The notes under the pieces are model-generated. The model was not told where the DNA came from and searched no databases. It saw only the letters and a program-made list of their open reading frames with translations. The position numbers and the translations under genes were made by a program. Source: Mucisphaera sp965279675 (GTDB lineage Bacteria; Planctomycetota; Phycisphaerae; Phycisphaerales; Phycisphaeraceae). Taken from it: a stretch of 64,000 nt of DNA. Where the stretch lies: NCBI RefSeq assembly GCF_965279675.1, contig NZ_CBDIIJ010000002.1, positions 496,001 to 560,000 of the forward strand, given 5' to 3'. Below, piece by piece: positions 1 to 8,738 of the stretch; position 1 is the stretch's first letter, and each line of letters opens with the position of its first letter.

Positions 1-1
1 C

Positions 2-889
2 TTCTACGACCCCGCCATCAAACGAGCCAACCTCACCCCCGCCCTCAGCCAACCCAACTTCACCCTCCTCGAAGCCGATATCCGCGACCGCGAAACCACC
101 CTCAGCCTCTTCGCCGAACACCAGCCCGCCGCCGTCATCCACCTCGCCGCCATGGCCGGCGTCCGCCCCTCCATCGAATCCCCGGCCCTCTACTCGGCCG
201 TCAACGTCGACGGCACCGTCAACCTCCTCGACGCCGCCACTGCCCTCCCACAGAAACCACGCTTCGTCTTCGCCTCCTCCTCCTCCGTCTACGGCAACAA
301 CAAGAAAGTCCCCTTCGCCGAATCCGACCCCGTCGACCGACCCATCAGCCCATACGCAGCCACCAAACGCGCCTGCGAAATCATCGCCCACACCTACGCC
401 CACCTCCACCAACTGCCCATCGTTGGCCTCCGCTTCTTCACCGTCTTCGGACCCCGCCAACGACCCGACCTCGCCATCGCTAAGTTCCTCCGCCTCGTCG
501 CCAACGACCAGCCCATCCCCGTCTTTGGCGACGGCTCCACCTCCCGCGATTACACCTACATCGATGACATCATCGCCGGCGTCATCGCCGCCACCCGCTA
601 CTGCGGATCCAACACCCACCGCAACCAAACCGCCAACGACACCCCCGACACCGCACCCTGCTTCGACCTCTTCAACCTGGGCGGGTCCGACCCCGTCACC
701 CTCACCCAGATGATCGAAGCCATCGCCCAAGCCACCGGCAAAACCCCCACCCTCAACCGACAACCCATGCAGCCCGGCGACGTCGAAAGAACCTTCGCCG
801 ACCTCACCAAATCTAAAGCCAAACTCGGCTACACATCTAATAGTGATTTAGCCAAACACATAGCCAAGCAATATGGATCAGCCAATTAG
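2..889 (+). CDS. NAD-dependent nucleotide-sugar epimerase (UDP-glucuronate 4-epimerase-like), 5' end outside window
   Basis: The reading frame is open from base 2, so the N-terminal Rossmann glycine motif lies outside the window; about 295 residues are visible. It is an extended short-chain dehydrogenase: HLAAMAGVRPS is the typical epimerase segment after the NAD fold, SSSSVYG carries the catalytic Ser, and SPYAATK gives the Tyr-x-x-x-Lys pair (residues 118 and 122 of the visible part). The opening FYDPAIKRANL resembles UDP-glucuronate 4-epimerases, which supply UDP-galacturonate for surface polysaccharide. The last 20 codons or so (from about 829) change to AT-rich codons and the usual C-terminal helix is replaced by a short tail. 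The family is certain; the exact substrate is not. Confidence 0.85.
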   Translation, partial: FYDPAIKRANLTPALSQPNFTLLEADIRDRETTLSLFAEHQPAAVIHLAAMAGVRPSIESPALYSAVNVDGTVNLLDAATALPQKPRFVFASSSSVYGNNKKVPFAESDPVDRPISPYAATKRACEIIAHTYAHLHQLPIVGLRFFTVFGPRQRPDLAIAKFLRLVANDQPIPVFGDGSTSRDYTYIDDIIAGVIAATRYCGSNTHRNQTANDTPDTAPCFDLFNLGGSDPVTLTQMIEAIAQATGKTPTLNRQPMQPGDVERTFADLTKSKAKLGYTSNSDLAKHIAKQYGSAN

Positions 890-920
890 TTCCTGCATCT
901 CAAGCCGGTAGATAATTGAG

Positions 921-1943
921 TTACAAAATCTTCTTCTCTTGAAGATAGCCGACATACCACTCGTAAATAGAGTCTTCTGTACAGTTCTTCTGGGCAAACG
1001 CCAATGATCGCTCGCCATAAAGATCAGCCTTTTCTCTATTTTCCCATAAATCTTCGATAGCTTCAGCCATTGCCTGGGGAGAACCCGATTCCGTAATCAC
1101 GCCGGTTTCGCCATCTACCAGGTAATCATCCACCCCGACAGAAGCAGTGCAAACCGTGGTCTTACAAAAATACATCGCCGCCACTAGGGTGACATGCCCG
1201 CATGGAACCCGCGAATGCTTTAAGGCAAGCGTCATAAAACGCGAATATTTCAATATATTCATGGCCTCGCCGCGGGGTATATTGAAGCGAACCGTCACGT
1301 TCTCTGGCACATCTATGCCATTTAAGTTATACGGCCGAACCACCCAAACAAACTTAATACCCGGAAGCCGACGCGCTGCCTCGGCTAGCAGGGCATAATC
1401 CCTGGCATTCTCTCCCAACGCACAGACATAATCGCCAGAAATAACCGGTTGCGACTCAGGAACAGATGCCGGCGGCTGAACACCCCAGTGCTTAAAAGTA
1501 AAACGCTCCGGTGGCAAATCATACTCGCGACTGTAAAGATCCACCTCCATCCGAGAGTAAGTCACAAAACGATCGATCCTCGCAAAAGCGCGACGCATCA
1601 TCTTCGCACGAAAACCCGTCGGCAACGCCGGAAAGTTGAAGGACATGGCTAAATGTGGCCCTTGATACCCAAAACGATGCGCCCAATACTCCGCCGCAAA
1701 CGTCACGCGAGGATCATGTGAAACCAGCAGCGCCGCAGATGCTCGGCCAGCTCTAGCGCCCGCCTCATACCCCCCTCGAATGCGAGATAGCATCGGACGC
1801 TTGATCAAACGCTCGATGGCATTGCGGGGATCACAGGTGTACTGCACCTGCCGAAGGCGTTCACCCAGCCGAAAATCAAAATAACCCGTCTTCTCACCCG
1901 CTTTGCCGCTGCGGGACAGGTTCACAATCAAAGGTGCCGCCAA
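921..1943 (-). CDS. GT-B fold glycosyltransferase (GT4/GT1 type)
   Basis: A 340-residue cytosolic or membrane-peripheral glycosyltransferase. The C-terminal half has the nucleotide-sugar-binding GT-B features: ISGDYVCALGENARDYALL (about 168-186), a stretch around 248-261 in the place of the EGFG..EAMA loop, and VDDYLVDGETGVI (271-283), which is characteristic of GT4-like enzymes. The start is a TTG at 1943, chosen because AAGGAG lies six bases upstream; no better ATG exists. It is convergent with the epimerase and divergent from icd. Its codon use is mixed and clearly AT-richer than its neighbours, suggesting transfer, as is common for polysaccharide genes. The substrate cannot be predicted. 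Confidence 0.8.
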   Translation of the reverse strand: MAAPLIVNLSRSGKAGEKTGYFDFRLGERLRQVQYTCDPRNAIERLIKRPMLSRIRGGYEAGARAGRASAALLVSHDPRVTFAAEYWAHRFGYQGPHLAMSFNFPALPTGFRAKMMRRAFARIDRFVTYSRMEVDLYSREYDLPPERFTFKHWGVQPPASVPESQPVISGDYVCALGENARDYALLAEAARRLPGIKFVWVVRPYNLNGIDVPENVTVRFNIPRGEAMNILKYSRFMTLALKHSRVPCGHVTLVAAMYFCKTTVCTASVGVDDYLVDGETGVITESGSPQAMAEAIEDLWENREKADLYGERSLAFAQKNCTEDSIYEWYVGYLQEKKIL

Positions 1944-2036
1944 AGCCTACTCCTTCCAGCTGCCGCAACGAAAACTACGGGCTGAGTCGTATGCTAGATT
2001 ACTTTTTCCCACTGAGATTCCAAAACGGAGCCCACA

Positions 2037-3386
2037 ATGACCCCCGCCAACGGCCAGCCCATCACCCTCACCAACGGCACCCTCAACGTCCCCGACAACC
2101 CCATCATCCCCTTCATCGAAGGCGACGGCACCGGACCCGACATCTGGCGGGCCTCCCAGCTCGTCATCGATAGCGCCGTCGAAAAGGCCTACAACGGCTC
2201 CAAAAAGATCGCCTGGCTCGAGGTCCTCGCCGGCGAAAAAGCCCACAACCAGACCGGCAACTGGCTCCCCGACGAAACCCTCGACGCCTTCCGCACCTAT
2301 CTCGTCGGCATCAAAGGCCCCCTGACAACCCCAACCGGGGGGGGCATCCGCTCCCTCAACGTCGCCCTCCGCCAGATCCTCGACCTCTACGTCTGCCTCC
2401 GACCCGTCCGCTGGTTCGAAGGCGTCCCCTCACCCGTCAAGCGCCCCGACCTCACCGACATGGTCATCTTCCGCGAGAACTCCGAAGACATCTACGCCGG
2501 CATCGAGTTCGAAGCCGGCACCCCCGAAAACGCCAAGCTCCTCGCCTGGCTCGAAGCCGAATACCCCGAACGCTTCGACAAGATCCGCTTCGGCTCCGCC
2601 GCCAAGGTCACCGAATTCGAAAAACTCGTCGGCATGGACAACATGTACGAGACCAAGCCCACCGTCGGCATCGGTCTCAAGCCCGTCAGCCAGCCCGGCA
2701 CCGACCGCCTCGTCTACTCAGCCATCGAATACGCCATCAAGCAGGGCCGCGACTCCGTCACCCTCGTCCACAAAGGCAACATCATGAAGTTCACCGAGGG
2801 CAGCTTCATGCACTGGGGCTACCAGCTCGCCGCCTCCTGCTTCAACGCCGAACCCCTCGACGGCGGGCCCTGGCACATCATCAAAAAGGGCACCAGGTTC
2901 CCCGACTTCATCACCAAAGACCTCGGCATGGACACCGCCCCCCACGACATCATCATCAAAGACGTCATCGCCGACGCCATGCTCCAGCAGATCCTCACCC
3001 GACCCGCCGAATACTCCGTCGTCGCCACCATGAACCTCAACGGCGACTACATCTCCGACGCCCTCGCCGCCTGCGTCGGCGGCATCGGCATCGCCCCAGG
3101 CGGCAACATCAACTACCTCACCGGACACGCCATCTTCGAAGCCACCCACGGAACCGCACCCAAATACGCCAACCAGGACAAGGTCAACCCAGGATCCGTC
3201 ATCCTCTCAGGCGAAATGATGCTCCGACACCTCGGCTGGAACGAAGCCGCCGACCTCATCATCAAAGGCATGAACGCCGCCATCTCCGCCAAAACCGTCA
3301 CCTACGACTTCGAACGCTTAATGGATGGCGCAAAACTGCTAAGGTGCTCGGAGTTCGGAGAAGCTGTGGCAAGTCATATGGGTTAA
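2037..3386 (+). CDS. icd: NADP-dependent isocitrate dehydrogenase
   Basis: A 449-residue TCA-cycle enzyme converting isocitrate to 2-oxoglutarate and CO2. It aligns by eye with E. coli Icd throughout: PFIEGDGTGPDIW near residue 25, TPTGGGIRSLNVALRQ with the substrate-binding Ser (S106, the AceK phosphorylation site in E. coli), SPVKRPDLTDMVIFREN, and NLNGDYISDALAA with the metal-binding Asp residues. The 3' end is odd: from codon 3318 to the TAA at 3384 the codons switch from C-ending to TTA, GAT, GCA, CTA, AGG, AGT and similar, although the encoded tail (FERLMDGAKLLRCSEFG) is still canonical. This suggests exchange of the gene's end by an integrating element. Confidence 0.97.
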   Translation: MTPANGQPITLTNGTLNVPDNPIIPFIEGDGTGPDIWRASQLVIDSAVEKAYNGSKKIAWLEVLAGEKAHNQTGNWLPDETLDAFRTYLVGIKGPLTTPTGGGIRSLNVALRQILDLYVCLRPVRWFEGVPSPVKRPDLTDMVIFRENSEDIYAGIEFEAGTPENAKLLAWLEAEYPERFDKIRFGSAAKVTEFEKLVGMDNMYETKPTVGIGLKPVSQPGTDRLVYSAIEYAIKQGRDSVTLVHKGNIMKFTEGSFMHWGYQLAASCFNAEPLDGGPWHIIKKGTRFPDFITKDLGMDTAPHDIIIKDVIADAMLQQILTRPAEYSVVATMNLNGDYISDALAACVGGIGIAPGGNINYLTGHAIFEATHGTAPKYANQDKVNPGSVILSGEMMLRHLGWNEAADLIIKGMNAAISAKTVTYDFERLMDGAKLLRCSEFGEAVASHMG

Positions 3387-4379
3387 GTGATGAAGCAGGA
3401 CTACAGGCTAGGAACAATCCGAAAGCGAAGCGATCTTCGATCGATTTGGCCAAATGAAGCATCCTCCTTTACTCCTTGGTTAAGTCAAAGACTTGAGCAG
3501 CTATCAGAAGCACTAGGCCTTGATTTAGAACTCGAAGGTACCGAACAGCCTGTAGGCAACTTTTCTGTAGATATTCTTGCTAGAGATCTAAGCCGGAACC
3601 GCACCGTCGTAATTGAAAATCAACTTGAGGCTAGTGATCATATTCACCTTGGCCAACTATTGACATATGCATCTGGACTTGATGCAGAAACAGTAATCTG
3701 GATTGTTAAACAACTAAGACCAGAGCATCGACAAGCTTTAGACTGGCTTAACCAGCACACCGACGATGATTTAGAATTTTTCGCTGTAAGTATTGAACTC
3801 CTCCAGATTGATGATTCTCTTTTAGCTCCACACTTTAAGTTGGAGGTTACTCCGAACGAGTGGAGAAAATCCGCGATTAGGAGCAAATCATCAGCATCAT
3901 CTTCAGATAAGTCAGAATCATACAGGCTCTTCTTCCAAGAACTCATCGATGTGCTCAGGGAACAGCATAAATTTACAAATGCCAGAAGGGGCCAAGCTCA
4001 GAATTTTTATAATTTTGCTAGTGGCTTTTCGGGTATTAACTACTCGGCTTCATTTAATCGCGGAGGTATGGTTCGAGCAGAGCTTTATATATCAACCCCA
4101 AGCGCAGATAAGAATACTGATATCTTCGAAAGCTTGATGTTAGATGAAGACGCAATCAACGAAGAGTTTGGAAGCAATCTAACTTGGGATGCTATAGATG
4201 GCCGCAAAGCCTGTAGAGTCTATATATCTCATACAGGCGATATTGATGTTGAAGATGAAAAAAGACAGTCACTCATCGATTTTTTTGTGGAGAATCTGAT
4301 GCGGTTGAAATTGGTTTTCGAACACCGTCTTCAAAATGTAGTTTAACTACACTGTTCTAAGCATAGCTTTTTTCAACTC
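3318..4379 (+). mobile_element. putative remnant of an element integrated in the 3' end of icd
   Basis: Base composition drops abruptly at 3318 inside icd and returns to native at about 4376-4380. One 60-base line inside (3661-3720) counts 22 G+C, against 37 for the native line 3001-3060. The segment holds a replacement 3' end of icd and one whole gene of the DUF4268 family. Phage 21 and e14 of E. coli are known to integrate in the icd 3' end and supply a substitute end. No integrase, direct repeat or displaced native icd end is visible here, so the rest of the element would have been lost. Boundaries are estimates from codon use. Confidence 0.45.
3390..4346 (+). CDS. DUF4268-family protein with PD-(D/E)XK nuclease-like N-terminal domain
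   Basis: A 318-residue protein recognised by the block VGNFSVDILARD (about 55-66), VVIENQLE (73-80) and DHIHLGQLLTYASGL (83-97), typical of the DUF4268 family. Asp61, Glu76 and Gln78 match a D...E-x-Q version of the PD-(D/E)XK nuclease active site. A Ser-rich linker near 165 leads to the DUF4268 domain, which contains an Asn-Phe-tyrosine-rich region and ends in a charged helix. The exact role is unknown; such genes are scattered in accessory DNA, and a nucleic-acid or defence role is inference. An ATG is taken at 3390, three codons after the icd stop; no good ribosome-binding site is seen. It is by far the most AT-rich gene of the window. Confidence 0.75.
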   Translation: MKQDYRLGTIRKRSDLRSIWPNEASSFTPWLSQRLEQLSEALGLDLELEGTEQPVGNFSVDILARDLSRNRTVVIENQLEASDHIHLGQLLTYASGLDAETVIWIVKQLRPEHRQALDWLNQHTDDDLEFFAVSIELLQIDDSLLAPHFKLEVTPNEWRKSAIRSKSSASSSDKSESYRLFFQELIDVLREQHKFTNARRGQAQNFYNFASGFSGINYSASFNRGGMVRAELYISTPSADKNTDIFESLMLDEDAINEEFGSNLTWDAIDGRKACRVYISHTGDIDVEDEKRQSLIDFFVENLMRLKLVFEHRLQNVV

Positions 4380-4751
4380 ATGCACCTCTCCCTAGCCCAA
4401 ATCGCCCCCGTCCTCCTCAACCGCTCCGCCACCACCGCCAAAGCCGCCGCCTACGCCCGCCAGGCCTCCGAACACGGCAGCCAGCTCGTCGCCTTCGGCG
4501 AAACCCTCATACCCGGCTACCCCGTCTGGCTCGAACACACCGACGCCGCCCGCTTCGATTCCGACACCCAAAAACAACTCTTCGCCCTCTACCTCGACCA
4601 GGCCGTCGAAATCCACCCCGCACCCCCCGAACAAACCCTCGCCCGCAACCCCCACCTCGCCCCCCTGCTCACCGTCGTCGCCGAAACCGCCATCACCATC
4701 GTCCTGGGCGTCGCCGAACGCGTCGCCGAACGCAGACAACCCACCCCCTAA
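4380..4751 (+). pseudogene. truncated nitrilase (N-terminal part only)
   Basis: The 123 codons correspond to the first third of a carbon-nitrogen hydrolase of nitrilase type. LSLAQIAPVLLNR opens the fold and VAFGETLIPGYPVW carries the catalytic Glu (E41) of the Glu-Lys-Cys triad. The frame breaks off after GVAERVAERR; the Lys and Cys segments are absent, and no remaining nitrilase sequence is seen before the pullulanase gene at 4874. Full-length enzymes are about 310-340 residues. Codon use is native from the first codon, while the bases just upstream are AT-rich and belong to the imported segment. It is most likely a deletion remnant; a functional short protein is improbable. Confidence 0.75.
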
Positions 4752-4822
4752 GCCGCCCCCAACCCTGCCAACACCACCCACCATCAACCCAAAACCGCGA
4801 ACCAACCCTACCCCCAGACTGC

Positions 4823-4834
4823 TTAACCGGTTAA
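4823..4834. promoter_or_regulatory. 12-bp perfect palindrome, LacI-family operator-like
   Basis: TTAACCGGTTAA is a perfect dyad with a central CCGG, the form of many LacI/GalR-family operators, and such regulators often control starch and maltodextrin genes. It lies 40 bases upstream of the pullulanase start, in a promoter position. No regulator gene is in the window. Confidence 0.4.
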
Positions 4835-4873
4835 ACTCTCCCCGCATCACCGACACCCACAAGGATCACACCC

Positions 4874-7450
4874 ATGATTCACGGCCACAACATCCTCAAA
4901 ACCCTCCTCGCCCTCTGCCTCCTCCTAGTCACCACAAGCATCGCTCCCGCCGCTACACCCGTCTCCATCGCCGACCAGTTCGACCGCGCCACCTCTCAGG
5001 CCAACCACCTCCTCGTCGTCCACTACCACCGCCACGACGAGGACTACACCGGCTGGAACCTCTGGGCATGGGCCGAAGACCAGCCGGGCGAAGCCCTCAA
5101 CTTCACTGGCGAAACCTCCTTTGGACCCTACCTCACCATCCCCGTCGATGACCCCGACACCCGCATCGGCTTCATCCTCCGAAAAAACAACTGGGAAGCC
5201 CGCGACGTAGGCCGCGACCGCTTCGTTACCCTGTCCCCCAACCAATACGTCACGGAAATCTGGCTCGTATCAGGCGACACCATGATCTACACCTCACCCA
5301 CCCGCGTCGACCTCTCCACCAAGCTCGTCGCTGCCTTCCTCGACGACGAAGACCGAATCCGCATCGCCGCCACCGGCCAGCTCACCCCACGCCAGCGAAC
5401 CGCCATCCGCATCACCAACGACAACGACCCAGACCAGGCCAACGACACACCCACCGTCTACTCCGTCTCCCGCGTCGCCCGAGCCCAGTCCGACACCACC
5501 GCCCGCATCGTCTACGACCTGCACCTCACCCGACGCATCCAACCCGAAGACGTCGGCCGCCTCCAACTCACCATCCCCGGCTTCGACCCCCGACCCATCT
5601 ACGCCCGCGACGTCCTCGACGCCCCCGCCTACACCCCCCTCGACGCCGAACTCGGCCACCGCCACACCCCCGATCAGACCACCTTCCGCGTCTGGTCCCC
5701 GGTCTCCACCTCCGCCGAACTCCTCATCTACAACAAGCTCTTCGACGCCGAGCCCGCCCAGGCCCTCCCGATGCAGCACACCGAAAAGGGCATCTGGGAG
5801 ATCACCGTGCCAGGCGACCACCACGGCACCGCCTACCAGTACCGCTTCCGCTCCTACGGCCAGACCCGCACCGCCGCCGACATCAACACCTACGCAGCCA
5901 CCTACGACTCCGACCGCTCCGTCGTCATCGACCTCACCAAAACCAACCCCGAAGGCTGGGGCACCGTCCCCACACCCCCGCGCCCCAACCAGACCGACGA
6001 AATCATCTACGAGATCCACGTCCGCGATTACACCATCGCCGACCCCACCGTCCCCGAAAACCTGAGAGGCACCTACCTCGGCCTCATCCACGAAAACCCC
6101 GCCACACCCACAACACCCTCCACCGGTATTAACCACCTCCTGGACCTTGGCGTCACCGCCATCCACCTCCTCCCCATCCACGACTTCTCCGCCGCCATCG
6201 GCGAGTACAACTGGGGATACTGGACCGCCCTCTTCAATCTCCCCGAAGCCAACTACGCCACCGACCCCAAAGACCCCTTCGCCGCACCCACCGAACTCAA
6301 GCAGGCCATCCAGGAACTCCACCGCAACGGCATCCGCGTCATCCTCGACGTCGTCTACAACCACACCTCCTCCAGCTTCGAGTTCTCACACTTCCACCAG
6401 ACCGTCCCCAACTACTACTTCCGAACCACCGACGACGGCCTCCTCATGAACGACGCCGGCGTCGGCAACTCCATCGCCGACGAACGACTCATGGTCCGCA
6501 AGTACATCGTCGACTCACTCATCTTCTGGACCAACGAATACCGCATCGACGGCTACCGCTTCGACCTGCTCGGAACCCACTACCCCGCCACCGTCGAAGC
6601 CATCTGCGAAGCCCTCCTCCAGATCCGACCCGATATCACCCTCTACGGCGAACCCTGGACAGGCGGCGGCGTCACACACTTCCCCAAAGGCGCCCAACGC
6701 GGACTCGCCATGGCCGTCTTCAACGACCACTTCCGAAACGCCATCCGAGGCGACCTCGACGGAACCACCAAAGGCTTCGGCAACGGCCCGGGCGGCAACA
6801 TCGCCGCCATCCGCAACGGCATCGCCGGAGCCATCGACGACTTCGCCGACGAACCCACCGAAACCATCAACTACGTCTCCGCCCACGACAACCTCACCCT
6901 CTGGGACAAACTCGTCCACACCCTCCCCGAAGCCACCGACGCCGAAAAACGCGCCATGCAGAAGCTCGCCCTCGGCATGGTCCTCACCTCCCAAGGCGTC
7001 ACCTTCCTCCACGGCGGTTCCGACTTCGCACGCACCAAAAACGGCAACCACAACTCCTACAACGCCGGCGACGAAGTCAACAAGTTCGACTGGCCCCGCA
7101 AAATCGAATACCAGGACGTCTACGACTACACCCGCAACCTCATCGCCATCCGCAAAGCCCACCCCGCCCTCCGCATCCCCGACGCCCAGACCATCCGCGA
7201 ACACGTCCGCTTCCTCCAACTCGAAAACCTCGTCGCCGTCGAAATCGATGGCGACGCCCTCAACGACCCCTGGTCCCGAATCCTCATCGCCTACAACGGC
7301 GAACCCGACCCCCACACCCTCCCCCTCCCCGAAGGCACCTGGTCCGTCGCCGTCAACGAGCAACAAGCCTCCCCCAACCAACCCCTCGCCGCCGCCACCA
7401 ACGAACGAACCCTCCCCGCCTACTCCATGGTCCTGCTCTATCAGCATTGA
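4874..7450 (+). CDS. pulA: type I pullulanase, secreted (GH13_14)
   Basis: An 858-residue alpha-1,6-glucan debranching enzyme. The N-terminus has a Sec signal peptide (about residues 1-27, hydrophobic LLALCLLLVTT). A CBM41-like starch-binding domain follows (about 35-145, with YTGWNLWAWAE), then a linker domain, a CBM48-like module starting near 260 (FRVWSPVSTSAELLIYN), and the GH13 barrel. Barrel motifs are YNWGYW, DVVYNHTS, GYRFDLLG with nucleophile D564, LYGEPW with acid/base E593, and SAHDNLTLWD with D672. The start follows AAGGA by nine bases. A strong terminator stands at 7483. The palindrome at 4823 suggests sugar-dependent repression. It would act on pullulan, starch or glycogen outside the cytoplasm. 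Confidence 0.95.
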   Translation: MIHGHNILKTLLALCLLLVTTSIAPAATPVSIADQFDRATSQANHLLVVHYHRHDEDYTGWNLWAWAEDQPGEALNFTGETSFGPYLTIPVDDPDTRIGFILRKNNWEARDVGRDRFVTLSPNQYVTEIWLVSGDTMIYTSPTRVDLSTKLVAAFLDDEDRIRIAATGQLTPRQRTAIRITNDNDPDQANDTPTVYSVSRVARAQSDTTARIVYDLHLTRRIQPEDVGRLQLTIPGFDPRPIYARDVLDAPAYTPLDAELGHRHTPDQTTFRVWSPVSTSAELLIYNKLFDAEPAQALPMQHTEKGIWEITVPGDHHGTAYQYRFRSYGQTRTAADINTYAATYDSDRSVVIDLTKTNPEGWGTVPTPPRPNQTDEIIYEIHVRDYTIADPTVPENLRGTYLGLIHENPATPTTPSTGINHLLDLGVTAIHLLPIHDFSAAIGEYNWGYWTALFNLPEANYATDPKDPFAAPTELKQAIQELHRNGIRVILDVVYNHTSSSFEFSHFHQTVPNYYFRTTDDGLLMNDAGVGNSIADERLMVRKYIVDSLIFWTNEYRIDGYRFDLLGTHYPATVEAICEALLQIRPDITLYGEPWTGGGVTHFPKGAQRGLAMAVFNDHFRNAIRGDLDGTTKGFGNGPGGNIAAIRNGIAGAIDDFADEPTETINYVSAHDNLTLWDKLVHTLPEATDAEKRAMQKLALGMVLTSQGVTFLHGGSDFARTKNGNHNSYNAGDEVNKFDWPRKIEYQDVYDYTRNLIAIRKAHPALRIPDAQTIREHVRFLQLENLVAVEIDGDALNDPWSRILIAYNGEPDPHTLPLPEGTWSVAVNEQQASPNQPLAAATNERTLPAYSMVLLYQH

Positions 7451-7482
7451 GCCAAGGCCACGAAGTAACTCAACACACGCTA

Positions 7483-7510
7483 GGCAGCCCGCAACAGGGC
7501 TGCCTTTTTT
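7483..7510 (+). terminator. intrinsic terminator after pulA
   Basis: Perfect 8-bp stem GGCAGCCC / GGGCTGCC with a 6-base loop, followed by six T. Confidence 0.85.
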
Positions 7511-7588
7511 GATGCCGGCTCAACGAAGAAACCTAAAACGCAAACTACGATACGGATGAATCTTGAACGATTAGCCAGAGAGCACCCC

Positions 7589-8587
7589 ATGTTCAAAACC
7601 TACGCCATCCCCGCCCAGGACCAACCCTTCGAACCCTTCGAATACGACCCCGGCGACCTCCAGCCCGGACACGTCGAGATCGACATCACCGCCTGTGGCG
7701 TCTGCCACTCCGACCTCTCCATGGCCGACAACGACTGGGGCATGACTGACTACCCCTTCGTCGGCGGGCACGAAGTTGTCGGCAAGATCACCGCCATTGC
7801 CGACGACGTCCCCCACCTCAAAACCGGACAGACCGTCGGACTCGGATGGTTCTCCAAATCCTGCCTCCACTGTAACCAGTGCATGGCCGGCGACCACAAC
7901 CTCTGCGCCTCCGCCGAACAAACCATCGTCGGCCGCCACGGCGGCTTCGCCGACAAAGTCCGCTCCCACTGGTCATGGGCCACCCCCCTACCCGACGGAC
8001 TCGACCCCCTCAAAGCAGGACCCCTCTTCTGCGGCGGCATCACCGTCTACAACCCCATCGAGCAGTTCGGCGTCCAGCCCACCGACCGCGTCGGCGTCAT
8101 CGGCATCGGCGGACTCGGACACATGGCCCTCCAGTTCCTCAGCAAATGGGGCTGCGAAGTCACCGCCTTCACCTCCTCCGAATCCAAAGCCGATGAAGCC
8201 CGACAACTCGGCGCCCACCACATCATCAACTCCCGCAACCCCGACGAACTCAAGAAGATCGAAGGCTCCCTCAACTTCATCATCTCCACCGTCAACGTCG
8301 AACTCGCCTGGACCAGCTACCTCATGGCCCTTGCACCCAAAGGCCGCATCCACACCGTCGGCGCCGCACCCGACATCACCCTCCCCGTCTTCCCCATGCT
8401 CGTCGGCCAGAAGTCCCTCAGCGCCTCACCCCTCGGCAGCCCCGCCACCACCCGACGCATGCTCGACTTCGCCGCACGACACAACATCGCCCCCATCACC
8501 GAAACCTTCCCCATGAAGGACATCAACGAAGCCTTCGACAAACTCCGCAACGGCTCCCCCCGCTACCGAATCGTCCTAACCAACTAA
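7589..8587 (+). CDS. zinc-dependent alcohol/aldehyde dehydrogenase, CAD/YahK type
   Basis: A 332-residue medium-chain dehydrogenase. The catalytic zinc ligands are C36 (GVCHSD), H61-E62 (GGHEVVG) and C148; the structural zinc site is C92, C95, C98 and C106. The nucleotide motif GIGGLGHM spans 172-179, and the TSSESK that follows the second beta strand favours NADP(H). The whole pattern matches the cinnamyl-alcohol dehydrogenase/E. coli YahK group, broad aldehyde reductases. The ATG at 7589 is chosen because homologues start here; an ATG at 7556 would add eleven residues unlike the family. It stands alone between two terminators, so a single-gene unit is likely. Confidence 0.9.
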   Translation: MFKTYAIPAQDQPFEPFEYDPGDLQPGHVEIDITACGVCHSDLSMADNDWGMTDYPFVGGHEVVGKITAIADDVPHLKTGQTVGLGWFSKSCLHCNQCMAGDHNLCASAEQTIVGRHGGFADKVRSHWSWATPLPDGLDPLKAGPLFCGGITVYNPIEQFGVQPTDRVGVIGIGGLGHMALQFLSKWGCEVTAFTSSESKADEARQLGAHHIINSRNPDELKKIEGSLNFIISTVNVELAWTSYLMALAPKGRIHTVGAAPDITLPVFPMLVGQKSLSASPLGSPATTRRMLDFAARHNIAPITETFPMKDINEAFDKLRNGSPRYRIVLTN

Positions 8588-8644
8588 ACCAGCCAGCGCG
8601 CGCTTACCCAACTTATAAACTACCCCGGAAAAGCCGCATAAGGG

Positions 8645-8672
8645 TTGCCCCGCAACACTCCCGTGCTATCCC
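8645..8672 (+). promoter_or_regulatory. possible sigma-70 promoter of the PEP-CTERM gene at 8739
   Basis: TTGCCC, a 16-base spacer and an extended -10 TGCTATCCC. The 10-mer GTGCTATCCC (8663-8672) recurs upstream of the PEP-CTERM gene at 56473. Position is plausible (66 bases before the ATG); the match to consensus is only moderate. Confidence 0.3.
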
Positions 8673-8738
8673 TTTACATCCACCGCTCATCAAGAGCGAC
8701 CGCTGTGAATCTGTTTACTCTGGAGAAGAGAGAGAACC

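Noticed and set aside
5294..6364. Long open frames opposite pulA and many other genes
   Set aside because: Shadows caused by strong third-position bias (Gly/Val/Asp- or Ser/Pro/Thr-rich translations) with no family resemblance.
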